From Vreelandella titanicae BH1 (GTDB lineage: Bacteria > Pseudomonadota > Gammaproteobacteria > Pseudomonadales > Halomonadaceae), in NCBI RefSeq assembly GCF_000336575.1, contig NZ_AOPO01000002.1, positions 541,367 to 605,366 on the forward strand: a stretch of DNA of 64,000 nt, written 5' to 3'. Of this stretch, positions 1 to 8,752 are shown piece by piece. Positions within the stretch are counted from its first letter, which is position 1. Each line of letters opens with the position of its first letter. The notes under the pieces are model-generated. The model was not told the origin of the DNA. It saw only the letters and a list, made by a program, of their open reading frames with translations, and searched no databases. Both the position numbers and the translations under genes were made by a program.

Positions 1-2876
1 CTGTGAGGTGGCAGCGTCGCATGGCGGTTTTGATCCCCTAGCCAGGCTAGGGTGTTACGAATCACCCAGCGGTCAATGCGCTCCATAAAGTGATAACGCT
101 CGGCAGCGGGTAGAAAGCTACCTGGCGCGATGATCTCTCCATGCTCTTCAAGTCGCAGCAGAATTTCCCGGTAGCCAGGGCCAGTGGCGCAAATGGCTGC
201 AATGGGTTGGGCGAAAAGACGGAAGGTGTCGTTATCCAAGCCATTTTGCAAGCGTTGTACCCACTGCAGTTCGCCGTGTTTCTCCAGTAATGCATGATCG
301 TCAGGCTGATAGCAGTGGATGCGATTGCGGCCTGCCTCTTTCGCGGCGTAGCACGCAGCGTCAGAGGCGTGGAGAGCCTGGCTCAACTGCATGGGCTGAG
401 CGGCGTTGAGTTCAACCAAACCAATGCTTACGCCGATACCAAAGGTATGGCCCTGCCAAGAAAAACGATACTGCTCAATATCGCAGCGTAACGCTTCCGC
501 AATCGTCAATGCTCGCTCTATACCGCAATCGGGTAGCAACAAAGCGAATTCATCGCCACCCAGGCGGGCGGCGATATCGCTGCTGCGCACATGGTCTTTA
601 AATTTTAACGCCAATTGGCGCAGCAGCTCATCTCCAGCGAGATGGCCGCAGGTGTCATTGACGATTTTGAACTGATCGAGATCCAGGTAACACAGCACAT
701 GGTGGCCATCGTCGCGATTAAGTAGCGCAGTCAGTGCTGATTCGAAGGCGCGGCGGTTGAGCAGGTCGGTCAGGTTGTCATGGCTGACCTGATAGCTCAG
801 CTGTTCGGTCAACTGGCGAGTGAGGCTAACATCCTGAAAAACGACCACTGCACCTAAGGTAATGCCGCTGCGCGAACGTATTGGTGAAGCGCTGTGTTGG
901 ATGGGGGTATGCGAGTGATCACGACTGACCAGTAGGCAGTGCTCGGTGGAGTGCACCGGAGTTAGTTGAGTGAGCACTTGCCGGGCCGGGTTGTTTAGCG
1001 GTTGGCCACTGGCTTCATCGAGTAGTTGATACACCACGTAAATGGGTTTATCCATGGCCTCTTCGAGTGTCCATCCGGTCAAGCGCTTAGCTTCCGCATT
1101 GATAAACGTTACGTTGCCACTAGCGTCGCAGGTAATAACGCCATCACCGATCGATGCCAGGGTAGTACGGGCAAGGTCGCGTTCGCGGTTTAACTGCTCC
1201 TGCAGCTGTTTGCGCTCGGTAATATCGCGCACCATCCCTGAGCGCTCTGACGCGGAACCGCTGGCTCCTTCGCTGACTTGTATTTCCAGGTGGCGCACCT
1301 GCATATCTGCGCAGCGGCGTTTAATTTCATGGCGTGCTCCGGGGCTGAGGGAGCGGGTTGGCAATAGCTGCGAGACAGGTTGGCCAATAATCTGTTTGGC
1401 GTCGACCTCGAAGAGTTGCTCCGCTCCAGGGTTAAGGCTGGTCAGGGTGCCGTCTGCCTGCCAGGTAATCACGCCATCGCGGAGATTGCGAAGCATCACG
1501 CGGGTATGTCCAACGGCGCTTTCAAGGGCAGCGGTTACGCGATTATAGCTCGCCGCTATTTCGCCCACTTCGGTAAACGGGTCGGCGTCAATTCGCTGGC
1601 GCATATCACCCTGCTGTTCATGCTGGCGCATATGCTCAAGCAGTTGGTTCAACTCATTTTTGGCGCCATGCTCGGCGAGATTGAGGCCCATCTTTTCTGC
1701 TTCAGGTGAGACGCGTATGGGCAGGAAGCGCCGGGTAATGCGGAACAGTAGCCAGGCGCTGCCAAAGCTCCAAACGCCGCACACCACAACACCGATCAAC
1801 TGAACGCCAAACTGAGCGGATCGCGACAAGCCACTATCCATCAGTGTTAAGTCAGCGACCCAGGGCAGTGCTAGCGTACCCCATACGCCCGCGACGAGGT
1901 GCGAGGGTATGGCGCTGACTGCATCATCAATATGTTTGCTTATCAGCCATTCGCTGGTCAGTACCATCAGTACGCCACTAACTGCACCCAGCCCAAATGC
2001 CGCCGATAAGGAGATCACATGAGCGCTGGCGGTGACGGCGACCAAGCCCGCAATGGCGCCATTAATCGCATACATAACGTCGGCGTAGCGCCGAGTGCGT
2101 AGCCCCATCAGCATGCCCGAAAGGATGCCGCCGACGGCGCCCAAAACAGTATTGGCTATTATGCTGGGTATTTGCTCGGTAACGGCCAGGGTGCTACCGC
2201 CGTTAAAGCCAAACCAGCCTAAGATCATAAACAGTGCGCCTAACATGGCGAGGGGTAAGTTGCCTGAAGGGAAGGCAGTAGGTGGTTTACCGTGGCTGAA
2301 GCGTCCGCTGCGTGGCCCAATACACAGTACCGCTGCCAGGGCGACCCAACCGCCTACGCTATGTACGACCGTGGAGCCCGCAAAGTCGACAAACCCTAGC
2401 GCCCCTAACCAGCCTTCCGCGCCATCCAAAAGCCCGCCCCATGCCCAATGACCAAAAACCGGATAGATAACCAAGGCTATCCAGAGGGCCGTCCAGGTAG
2501 AGGCTAAAAAGGGCATACGTTCTGCCACTGCGCCCGACACAATGGTAGCGGCGGTGGCGCAGAACATTGCTTGGAAAATAAAAACGGTAATCACCCAGTG
2601 GCTGGAGGCTTCTAATTGCCAACCAAACAGCGTTGTGCCGATTAAGCCGTGGTGAGAGTCGCCAAACATGAGACCAAAACCGACTAACCAAAAAATACTG
2701 ACGGCAATGGCAAAGTCCGCTACGTTTTTCATAGCGACGTTGATAGCATTCTTGGTGCGCGTAGTGCCCGCTTCCAGGCAGAGAAAGCCAGCTTGCATCA
2801 CAAATACCAGAGCAGCGGCCCAGAGCACCCAGAGCATATCGAGCAACGAGCTGTCCAAATTTAGCGTGGCAGGCAT
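1..2876 (-). CDS. Ammonium transporter fused to HAMP-like/PAS-PAS-GGDEF-EAL (partial, runs off left edge)
   Basis: The frame stays open from an ATG at 2876 to the window edge, giving at least 958 residues with the C-terminus missing. Residues 1-400 are an Amt/Mep/Rh-type channel: many hydrophobic helices, the DFAGSTVVHSVGG signature at about 164-176 with the paired-histidine region, and an FNGGSTLA segment. A HAMP-like linker (VGEIAASYNRV) follows at about 430-445, then two PAS domains (about 460-570 and 575-700; the first ends MVRDITERK). Next is a GGDEF domain with intact GGDEF at 773-777, then the start of an EAL domain in which the motif reads EIL, keeping the metal-binding Glu (E904). 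The expected role is ammonium sensing or transport coupled to cyclic-di-GMP synthesis or breakdown. The start is supported by AAGGAAAA just upstream. Domain identity is clear; which enzymatic activity dominates cannot be told because the EAL domain is cut. Confidence 0.9.
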   Translation of the reverse strand, partial: MPATLNLDSSLLDMLWVLWAAALVFVMQAGFLCLEAGTTRTKNAINVAMKNVADFAIAVSIFWLVGFGLMFGDSHHGLIGTTLFGWQLEASSHWVITVFIFQAMFCATAATIVSGAVAERMPFLASTWTALWIALVIYPVFGHWAWGGLLDGAEGWLGALGFVDFAGSTVVHSVGGWVALAAVLCIGPRSGRFSHGKPPTAFPSGNLPLAMLGALFMILGWFGFNGGSTLAVTEQIPSIIANTVLGAVGGILSGMLMGLRTRRYADVMYAINGAIAGLVAVTASAHVISLSAAFGLGAVSGVLMVLTSEWLISKHIDDAVSAIPSHLVAGVWGTLALPWVADLTLMDSGLSRSAQFGVQLIGVVVCGVWSFGSAWLLFRITRRFLPIRVSPEAEKMGLNLAEHGAKNELNQLLEHMRQHEQQGDMRQRIDADPFTEVGEIAASYNRVTAALESAVGHTRVMLRNLRDGVITWQADGTLTSLNPGAEQLFEVDAKQIIGQPVSQLLPTRSLSPGARHEIKRRCADMQVRHLEIQVSEGASGSASERSGMVRDITERKQLQEQLNRERDLARTTLASIGDGVITCDASGNVTFINAEAKRLTGWTLEEAMDKPIYVVYQLLDEASGQPLNNPARQVLTQLTPVHSTEHCLLVSRDHSHTPIQHSASPIRSRSGITLGAVVVFQDVSLTRQLTEQLSYQVSHDNLTDLLNRRAFESALTALLNRDDGHHVLCYLDLDQFKIVNDTCGHLAGDELLRQLALKFKDHVRSSDIAARLGGDEFALLLPDCGIERALTIAEALRCDIEQYRFSWQGHTFGIGVSIGLVELNAAQPMQLSQALHASDAACYAAKEAGRNRIHCYQPDDHALLEKHGELQWVQRLQNGLDNDTFRLFAQPIAAICATGPGYREILLRLEEHGEIIAPGSFLPAAERYHFMERIDRWVIRNTLAWLGDQNRHATLPPH

Positions 2877-3189
2877 GGTGTTTTCCTTAGTATCTTTTGG
2901 TGCAAGTGCGCTTCTTTTTGGTGCTTTGTTTGTTTTAAGCGGAAGGAGGGGGAACCGTTGCACCGGTGCTAACCGACTGCCATTCAGGTTTCCTAATAGA
3001 AACTAAGCAATTGTTATGCCGCTAATAGTGAAGTCATCCTTTTTAACGCTTATGACAGCATTAATTACTGATTTTTAGAAATAAAATAGCGTTTTCTACT
3101 GTGTTAATGCGCATTGATTGGTGATATTTTTCAATTAGTTATAGGTCTTCAATTGTGGTTCATAAACGCTGAAAAGGGAGTGCATCAAA
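2877..3189. other. Divergent intergenic region between the Amt fusion and the flavoenzyme
   Basis: This 313-base gene-free stretch separates two divergent genes, so it must hold promoters for both. The half near the Amt fusion has a sigma-54-like element (see its entry) and a GCACCGGTGC palindrome at 2960-2969. The half near the flavoenzyme (about 3040-3160) is AT-rich. The flavoenzyme ribosome-binding site AAGGGAG is at 3174-3180. No small gene or RNA gene was recognised. Confidence 0.6.
2967..2982 (-). promoter_or_regulatory. Possible sigma-54 (RpoN) promoter for the Amt fusion
   Basis: Read on the minus strand the site is TGGCAGTCGGTTAGCA. Compared with the consensus TGGCACG-N4-TTGCA, the GG and GC dinucleotides are present exactly 10 bases apart, and three other positions differ. 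It would start transcription about 80 bases upstream of the start codon. Ammonium transporters are commonly under NtrC/RpoN control, so the context fits, but no convincing NtrC sites were found. Confidence 0.4.
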
Positions 3190-4431
3190 ATGGCGCGTCA
3201 AACGGTAGTTTTGGGAGCAGGCATGGTCGGTGTCAGCATTGCCTGGCATCTGCGCCAGCGTGGGCATGAGGTGACCCTGGTAGATCGCCTTCAGCCTGGC
3301 CGCGAAACCTCGTTTGGCAATGCGGGTATCATTCAGCGGGAAGCGGTAAGGCCTTACCCTTTTCCCCGCGACGTTAAAACGCTCCTCAGCGTTTTACCTA
3401 ACCGTCGGGTAGATATTCGTTACCGCCCCGCGGGTATGGTCAACGCCGCCTCCCCGCTATTGCGCTACTGGATGAACTCAGCGCCGAAGACTTACCAGAA
3501 AATCGTGCCGGAATACGCCTCACTGATTCAGCTTTCGCTAAAAACCCACGGCCCGATGATTGAAGCCGCAGGCGCTGAGCACTTGGTGCGCAGGCAGGGA
3601 TGGCTTGAGCTATATCGCACGCCTGAAAAACTTGCTGCGCGGATAACCGAGGCCGAAGAAGCACGGCGCCTTTATGGCGTGCAGTTTGAGCAACTGGATA
3701 AGGCGGCTCTTGCGCAGAAAGAGCCCTCTTTGAGTGACACCATTATCGGCGCAATTCACTGGCTTGATCCCTGGACGGTTGCTGATCCAGGTGGGTTGGT
3801 CGCGGCTTACGCCCAAGCGTTTAGTAATGATGGCGGGCGTATTTTGCAGTCGGATATCAAGTCGGTTCAGCAAATGGGTGATCGCTGGCAGGTCAATACC
3901 GCTGCTGAAGCGTTAGAAGTAGATGACGTCGTCGTGGCGCTAGGGCCCTGGGCGGGAAGCTGGCTAAAAGAATTGGGCTACCACTTTCCTACCTTTGTAA
4001 AACGTGGCTACCACATGCACTACGCGCCTCAAGCGCCAGCCAAGCTAAATTTCTGGGTTATGGATGCCGAGGTGGGCTACCTGCTGGCGCCGATGAACGC
4101 AGGGGTTCGCTTGACTACCGGCGCTGAGCTGGATCGCTTGGATGCGCCTGCTGATGTCAATCAACTGGGCGCCGCCGAGAAAGTGGCACGCAGCGTGTTC
4201 CCCTTGGGCGAGCGACGCGATGACGCCCCTTGGAAAGGCGCGCGCCCCTGTTTGCCCGATATGAAGCCAGTGATTGGGCCTGCGCCAAGGCATCCAGGGT
4301 TGTGGCTTGCCTTTGGCCATGGCCATCAGGGGTTCACTCTGGGGCCCGCCACCGGTCATCTAATGGCGGATATGATGGAGGGGCAGCCCACGGCCATCGA
4401 TATGGCACCATTTCGTGCTGATAGGTTCTAA
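3190..4431 (+). CDS. FAD-dependent oxidoreductase, D-amino acid dehydrogenase (DadA) type
   Basis: A 413-residue protein of the DAO/DadA flavoenzyme family. The N-terminus carries a Rossmann FAD-binding motif G9-x-G11-x-x-G14, followed by an acidic residue (D32) at the end of the second strand, where it would bind the ribose. The C-terminus has the family's glycine-rich segment (LWLAFGHGHQGFTLGPATG) that closes over the flavin. Members oxidise D-amino acids or related secondary amines to oxo acids and pass electrons to the respiratory chain. The start has AAGGGAG nine bases upstream. It stands alone, divergent from the Amt fusion. Nitrogen release from amino acids next to an ammonium transporter is suggestive, but the substrate is not determined by the sequence. 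Confidence 0.8.
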   Translation: MARQTVVLGAGMVGVSIAWHLRQRGHEVTLVDRLQPGRETSFGNAGIIQREAVRPYPFPRDVKTLLSVLPNRRVDIRYRPAGMVNAASPLLRYWMNSAPKTYQKIVPEYASLIQLSLKTHGPMIEAAGAEHLVRRQGWLELYRTPEKLAARITEAEEARRLYGVQFEQLDKAALAQKEPSLSDTIIGAIHWLDPWTVADPGGLVAAYAQAFSNDGGRILQSDIKSVQQMGDRWQVNTAAEALEVDDVVVALGPWAGSWLKELGYHFPTFVKRGYHMHYAPQAPAKLNFWVMDAEVGYLLAPMNAGVRLTTGAELDRLDAPADVNQLGAAEKVARSVFPLGERRDDAPWKGARPCLPDMKPVIGPAPRHPGLWLAFGHGHQGFTLGPATGHLMADMMEGQPTAIDMAPFRADRF

Positions 4432-4447
4432 CTAGCGCTTTATTTAT

Positions 4448-4474
4448 TAATGATCAGGCGAGTTAGGCCGATAG
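4448..4474 (+). promoter_or_regulatory. Sigma-28 (FliA) promoter candidate for the YjfB-like gene
   Basis: TAAT at 4448-4451 is followed after exactly 15 bases by GCCGATAG at 4467-4474. The enterobacterial FliA consensus is TAAA-N15-GCCGATAA, so the match is 3 of 4 and 7 of 8. It lies about 100 bases before the start codon of a predicted motility protein, which makes the match more believable. Confidence 0.55.
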
Positions 4475-4571
4475 TAATAGACGCTAGCACTAGTAATAGA
4501 GACGGTATCTTTGCGCGTGATCTAATGCTTTGCTAGTTTATAAGTACATTTGCACACCATGAGGTGGATAT

Positions 4572-4781
4572 ATGGATGTAGGCATCAGCAGTTCAGTCAG
4601 TGCATCGCTGTATATGAATCAGGCGCAAACCGCCGAACAGGCTCAAATGCAGGTTTTCAAAGAAGCTTTGGATACGCAAGCTGATCAAGTAACTGAAATA
4701 ATGGCCTCTGCCGATACTGGCGCGCAGCCAGATCTAGCTAAAGAGGGCACCCTAGGTACGCAGGTAAATACCTTCGCCTAG
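4572..4781 (+). CDS. YjfB family putative motility protein
   Basis: A 69-residue soluble protein with no signal peptide. It has the layout of the YjfB_motility family: an N-terminal S/A-rich stretch (SSSVSASLYMNQAQ), a repeated Q-rich helix, then an LDTQADQV segment. Proteins of this family are small and were linked to motility by expression; the molecular function is not known. GAGG sits about eight bases before the ATG. The gene is monocistronic, with a flagellar-type promoter upstream and a strong terminator downstream. No flagellar genes are nearby, so it would be an outlying member of the flagellar regulon. Confidence 0.7.
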   Translation: MDVGISSSVSASLYMNQAQTAEQAQMQVFKEALDTQADQVTEIMASADTGAQPDLAKEGTLGTQVNTFA

Positions 4782-4832
4782 CCCCCGGCTTTGGTGGTGG
4801 TTAACATCGGCCTTGTGCCACTTTGTAAGATT

Positions 4833-4861
4833 AAAACGCTGACTTGTTCAGCGTTTTTTTT
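4833..4861 (+). terminator. Rho-independent terminator after the YjfB-like gene
   Basis: The stem AAAACGCTGA (4833-4842) pairs with TCAGCGTTTT (4848-4857) around a five-base loop and runs into eight T residues. It isolates the small gene from prfC. Confidence 0.9.
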
Positions 4862-5019
4862 GGCCTTTTTCAAGAGCGTCACATTTGACGCCACCCGCGA
4901 CAACAGCCGCCTCCAAGCGTTACAATTGTCGCAATGGACATGGCTCAACGCGCGGTGGCCAGTTAGCGAAAGCTGCTGAGTGAGTGCTGCGAATGAGACC
5001 CTATATTTGAAGAGGCACA

Positions 5020-6609
5020 ATGAAAGAGACTCAATTAGCCCGTGAAGCCGAGCTTCGCAGGACATTCGCTATTATTTCGCACCCCGACGCCGGTAAAACC
5101 ACCATTACCGAAAAAATGCTGCTATTTGGGAATGCCATCCAGTTAGCCGGCTCGGTGAAGAGCAAGCGTAACGATCGCCATGCAACGTCAGACTGGATGA
5201 AGATGGAGCAGGAGCGGGGGATCTCGGTAACGACCTCGGTGATGCAGTTCCCCTACGGCGGCCGCATCGTCAATCTGCTGGATACACCGGGTCACGAAGA
5301 CTTCTCTGAAGATACCTACCGTACGCTCACGGCGGTTGATTCTGCCTTGATGGTGATCGACGGCGCCAAAGGTGTTGAGGATCGCACCATTAAATTGATG
5401 GAAGTGTGTCGTCTGCGCACCACGCCGATTCTCACCTTTATCAACAAAATGGATCGCGATATCCGCGACCCCATTGAGGTGATGGATGAAGTCGAGACCG
5501 TCTTAAACATTCAATGTGCGCCGATGACCTGGCCGATCGGTATGGGTCGCCACTTCAAAGGTGTTTACCACCTCTATAACGACGTGATTCATCTGTATAC
5601 CCAGGGGCAGGGTAGCCGCATTCCCGAGGATAAGCGCATTGAGGGTTTGGATAATCCCGAAGTGGATGCTGTGCTTGGGGAAGATCAGGCCGAAGAGCTG
5701 CGTATGGAAGTAGAACTTGTGCGTGGCGCCTCCCATGAATTTGATCTGGAGGCTTATCGCCGGGGTGAGCTTTCGCCGGTCTATTTCGGTACCGCCATGG
5801 GTAACTTTGGGGTGCGCGAGATGATGGATGGCTTTGTCGAGTACGCACCGCCGCCCAAGGCCCACGAAACCGATACTCGGGTAGTTACATCTGATGATGA
5901 GCGTTTCACCGGCTTCGTGTTTAAAATCCAGGCCAATATGGATCCCAATCACCGCGACCGCATCGCTTTTTTGCGCGTCTGCTCGGGTAAGTACGAAAAG
6001 AACATGAAGATGCGCCATGTGCGTATCGGCAAGGACGTTAAAATTGCCGACGCCTTGACCTTTATGGCCTCCGACCGCTCCCAGGTAGAAGAGGCTTGGC
6101 CCGGCGATATTATTGGCCTGCATAATCACGGCACGATTCAGATCGGCGATACCTTTACCGTGGGCGAAGATATGCGCTTTACCGGCATACCCCACTTTGC
6201 CCCCGAGCTATTTAAGCGCGTACGGCTTAAAGATCCACTTAAGATGAAGGCGCTACAAAAAGGCTTGCAGCAGCTTTCCGAAGAGGGGGCTACCCAGGTC
6301 TTTATGCCGATGGACAACAACGATCTGATTCTCGGCGCCGTAGGTACCCTGCAGTTCGATGTGGTCGCCCACCGTCTCAAGGAGGAGTACAAGGTCGACT
6401 GCCTCTATGAAGGTGTCAATGTCCAGACAGCTCGCTGGGTCTACTGTGAAGATGCCAAAAAGCTGGAAGAGTTCAAGCGCAAGGCCAGCGCCAACCTGGC
6501 GATCGATGGCGGTGGTTATCTCACCTACATTGCGCCTACCCGGGTGAACCTGCAGATGACTCAGGAGCGTTGGCCGGATATTCGCTTCCAGCCTACCCGC
6601 GAGCACTAA
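5020..6609 (+). CDS. prfC: Peptide chain release factor 3 (RF3)
   Basis: A 529-residue translational GTPase, the usual RF3 length. It recycles RF1/RF2 from the ribosome after peptide release. The G-domain motifs are all present: P-loop SHPDAGKTT at 20-28, switch [10 protein letters not shown] at 88-95, and NKMD at 142-145. The effector RGIS motif lies in [10 protein letters not shown]. The C-terminal part continues as the RF3-specific domains ([13 protein letters not shown]). The start ATG follows GAAGAGGCACA. The next gene begins a few bases after the stop and the two may be co-transcribed. Confidence 0.97.
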   Translation: MKETQLAREAELRRTFAIISHPDAGKTTITEKMLLFGNAIQLAGSVKSKRNDRHATSDWMKMEQERGISVTTSVMQFPYGGRIVNLLDTPGHEDFSEDTYRTLTAVDSALMVIDGAKGVEDRTIKLMEVCRLRTTPILTFINKMDRDIRDPIEVMDEVETVLNIQCAPMTWPIGMGRHFKGVYHLYNDVIHLYTQGQGSRIPEDKRIEGLDNPEVDAVLGEDQAEELRMEVELVRGASHEFDLEAYRRGELSPVYFGTAMGNFGVREMMDGFVEYAPPPKAHETDTRVVTSDDERFTGFVFKIQANMDPNHRDRIAFLRVCSGKYEKNMKMRHVRIGKDVKIADALTFMASDRSQVEEAWPGDIIGLHNHGTIQIGDTFTVGEDMRFTGIPHFAPELFKRVRLKDPLKMKALQKGLQQLSEEGATQVFMPMDNNDLILGAVGTLQFDVVAHRLKEEYKVDCLYEGVNVQTARWVYCEDAKKLEEFKRKASANLAIDGGGYLTYIAPTRVNLQMTQERWPDIRFQPTREH

Positions 6610-6631
6610 TCCCTATATGTCAGGCGTTCCC

Positions 6632-7399
6632 ATGCTGATAGATGCTCATTGCCATCTCGATTTTACCCAGTTCGATGATGATCGGGCTGAGGTGTTCGAG
6701 TCCGCTAAGGCAGTGGGTGTCGTGCACTTTGTGGTACCGGGGACGACCCGTTCGCGCTGGCAGCAGGTGCTGGCGCTCGGCGAGCGGCCGGATACGTCGG
6801 TATGCTTGGGCTTGCACCCTTACTTTGTCGATGAGCATCAAGCGTCGGATATCAACGCGCTTGATCATTTGCTCGCTGAGCACCCTGAGATAGTAGCAGT
6901 GGGCGAGTGCGGTATTGATGGTCGCTTTACCGACACGCTTGAAGCGCAGTGGCACTACTTTGATGTCCAGCTGAAGCTAGCGAAACAGCATTCTCTGCCG
7001 GTAGTGGTGCACTGTGTCCACGCCAACGATAAGGTCGCCAAGCGCCTACGCCAGCTTGCGCTTCCAGAGGCAGGGCTGATTCACGCCTTCTCAGGCTCCA
7101 TTGAGCAAGCAACCAAGTTTCTCGATCTGGGCTTCAAGCTGGGGTTGGGCGGCGCAGTCACCTATGAACGCGCCAGGCGGTTACGGCGAACCGTTGAGGG
7201 ACTGCCTGACGATGCCTTTGTGCTGGAAACCGACAGCCCCGATATGCCGCTTAGCGGCTACCAGGGCATGCGTAATGAGCCATGTCGAGTGGCTGAGGTA
7301 TGCAGCGTTGTTGCCGCACTGCGCGGGCAAACAGAGGAGCAGGTCGCAGCTCAGAGCAGTAATACCGCCGCGACGCTGTTTGGCTTGCCTTCAACCTAG
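6632..7399 (+). CDS. TatD family metal-dependent hydrolase/DNase
   Basis: A 255-residue TIM-barrel hydrolase. The N-terminal HxH metal site (IDAHCHLDF, H6 and H8) is followed by the GECGID glutamate segment, an HCVHAND histidine, an HAFSGS motif, and ETDSPD near the C-terminus, which supplies the last metal ligand. TatD proteins are magnesium-dependent nucleases acting on DNA ends. A longer start at 6617 would add MSGVP; 6632 was chosen because family members begin ML-D-H-H and AGGCG lies just upstream. It is 22 bases after prfC and convergent with ygfZ (7-base gap). Which TatD paralogue it corresponds to (TatD, YcfH, YjjV) is not settled, so no symbol is given. Confidence 0.88.
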   Translation: MLIDAHCHLDFTQFDDDRAEVFESAKAVGVVHFVVPGTTRSRWQQVLALGERPDTSVCLGLHPYFVDEHQASDINALDHLLAEHPEIVAVGECGIDGRFTDTLEAQWHYFDVQLKLAKQHSLPVVVHCVHANDKVAKRLRQLALPEAGLIHAFSGSIEQATKFLDLGFKLGLGGAVTYERARRLRRTVEGLPDDAFVLETDSPDMPLSGYQGMRNEPCRVAEVCSVVAALRGQTEEQVAAQSSNTAATLFGLPST

Positions 7400-7406
7400 A
7401 GTAAGC

Positions 7407-8378
7407 CTAGCCGTTAAGGCTAACTGCCAGCTGTTCAGGGTCAACGCGTTCAATCGTATAGGGTAACGTGAGAAGTGTCGCTGGCACCCCATCTAAATAA
7501 AGTTGCATAGTTTCTTCGGCGACTTTGGTGCTCATGACTGCCAGTAATTCGACGCCGCCTTGATGATTAAACGCACTGACCACCACTTCACCTACCGCTT
7601 TATCGTCACTATTAACCACGCTAGCACCTGCTGCGGGCAGTGAGTCGGCTTCTAAGCTAATACGCATCAAGCGCTTTTTCACCTGACCTCGGAAGTGTGC
7701 TCGGGCGACGACTTCCTGGCCGGTGTAACAGCCTTTTTTAAAGCTAATGCCGCCCAGCGCTTCCCAGTTCAGCATTTGGGGCAGGAAGTGATCCTGTTGG
7801 GTATCGGTTAGCCACGCCAAACCGCTACGAATATCCTCAAGCTGCCAAGCGTTACGGCCCGCTTGGTCATCCTGAGCCGACGCTAAATCGACCTTGCTGT
7901 CGTTTGCGAAACACAATAGCCAGCGCGGTGTCTCACCAGGGTAGCGGATTGCGCAGGCCTGATCGTTGCTAGTATGGGTGCCTACTTGATCAGCTAGCGT
8001 CAGGCCCAGCTGATTCGCAAGCGATTGGGCCTCATCGCTGGCACCAATGAATACTAGGTCGCGTTGGCTGGTTAGTTCAGCACGGTAAAAAGCGGCGAAT
8101 TTTTTAAGATGACTCTCTAGGCTATCCAATAGGGTATTACTGAGCAGTAGCCGATAATGCTCTTCGCCCAAGCGCATTAGCTGGGCGTTGGCCAGCATGC
8201 GGCCCTTAGGCGTGCAGAAACAGGTGAGCGGCGCAAAGTGCCCGTCGGCCAAGCTGACTTGGGCGCTGGTCTGGCCCTGTAGGAACTTTTCTGCATCCGC
8301 CCCCTTCACATCCAGCGCGGCTAAGTGGTTAAGGCGGACGCTGCCAAGGGCGGGGGTGCTAGCGGTAACGGTCGCCAT
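7407..8378 (-). CDS. ygfZ: Folate-binding protein YgfZ (iron-sulfur cluster repair/assembly)
   Basis: A 323-residue member of the GcvT-like family. The diagnostic K-G-C-Y-T-G-Q-E motif is present with the conserved cysteine at C217. YgfZ uses tetrahydrofolate to support maturation or repair of a subset of Fe-S enzymes such as MiaB. The start is well supported by AGGAG a few bases upstream. The gene is transcribed away from the HMA-like/OsmC pair across a 176-base shared promoter region. In many gammaproteobacteria sdhE is its divergent neighbour; here another small gene takes that place. Confidence 0.93.
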   Translation of the reverse strand: MATVTASTPALGSVRLNHLAALDVKGADAEKFLQGQTSAQVSLADGHFAPLTCFCTPKGRMLANAQLMRLGEEHYRLLLSNTLLDSLESHLKKFAAFYRAELTSQRDLVFIGASDEAQSLANQLGLTLADQVGTHTSNDQACAIRYPGETPRWLLCFANDSKVDLASAQDDQAGRNAWQLEDIRSGLAWLTDTQQDHFLPQMLNWEALGGISFKKGCYTGQEVVARAHFRGQVKKRLMRISLEADSLPAAGASVVNSDDKAVGEVVVSAFNHQGGVELLAVMSTKVAEETMQLYLDGVPATLLTLPYTIERVDPEQLAVSLNG

Positions 8379-8554
8379 AAAAACTCCTGCAAAAGTGGGA
8401 AAGCGTTCGATAGTGATGCATTCAGTACGTAAAAGTAAAAGTGCCTTGAATGCTATTAGGTGTGGGCAGTCGTCACTGATTGCAAGGCACCATTAGCGTG
8501 CTAGACTCTTTCTCTTGTATCAGTTTTGCACAGGGCAACAGGTAGGGAAACGCT

Positions 8555-8752
8555 ATGGCACAGCAGTCGTTGACATTCCAGGGTGTTAAATCGGTCGATC
8601 AGGTGAACAAAATCACCACTGCACTCATGATGCTTGATGGCGTTGATAGTGCCGAAGTGGGGCGCCATGGTGCCGATGTGGACGGCCGGGCAAAACGCGA
8701 GACGCTGATTAATGCCATTGAAAAACTCAAGCTAGGCGTAAAGGTATCCTAA
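8555..8752 (+). CDS. Small HMA-like protein without the metal-binding CxxC
   Basis: A 65-residue protein whose length and residue pattern fit the heavy-metal-associated (ferredoxin-like) fold: an N-terminal strand, a helix with VDQVNKITTALMML, GVDSAEVG as the second strand, and a final helix ending LGVKVS. It contains no cysteine, so the usual GMxCxxC metal site is absent and copper binding by that route is ruled out. It overlaps the next gene by one base (TAATG), which implies translational coupling with the OsmC protein. The function is not known; a structural or redox-partner role is only a guess. Confidence 0.65.
   Translation: MAQQSLTFQGVKSVDQVNKITTALMMLDGVDSAEVGRHGADVDGRAKRETLINAIEKLKLGVKVS

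Noticed and set aside
5503..6195. Long open frame antisense to prfC
   Set aside because: It lies fully inside a certain gene on the other strand, with no domain match; it is a by-product of codon usage. The same applies to long antisense frames inside metH (57355-58345) and tolA (26475-27124).
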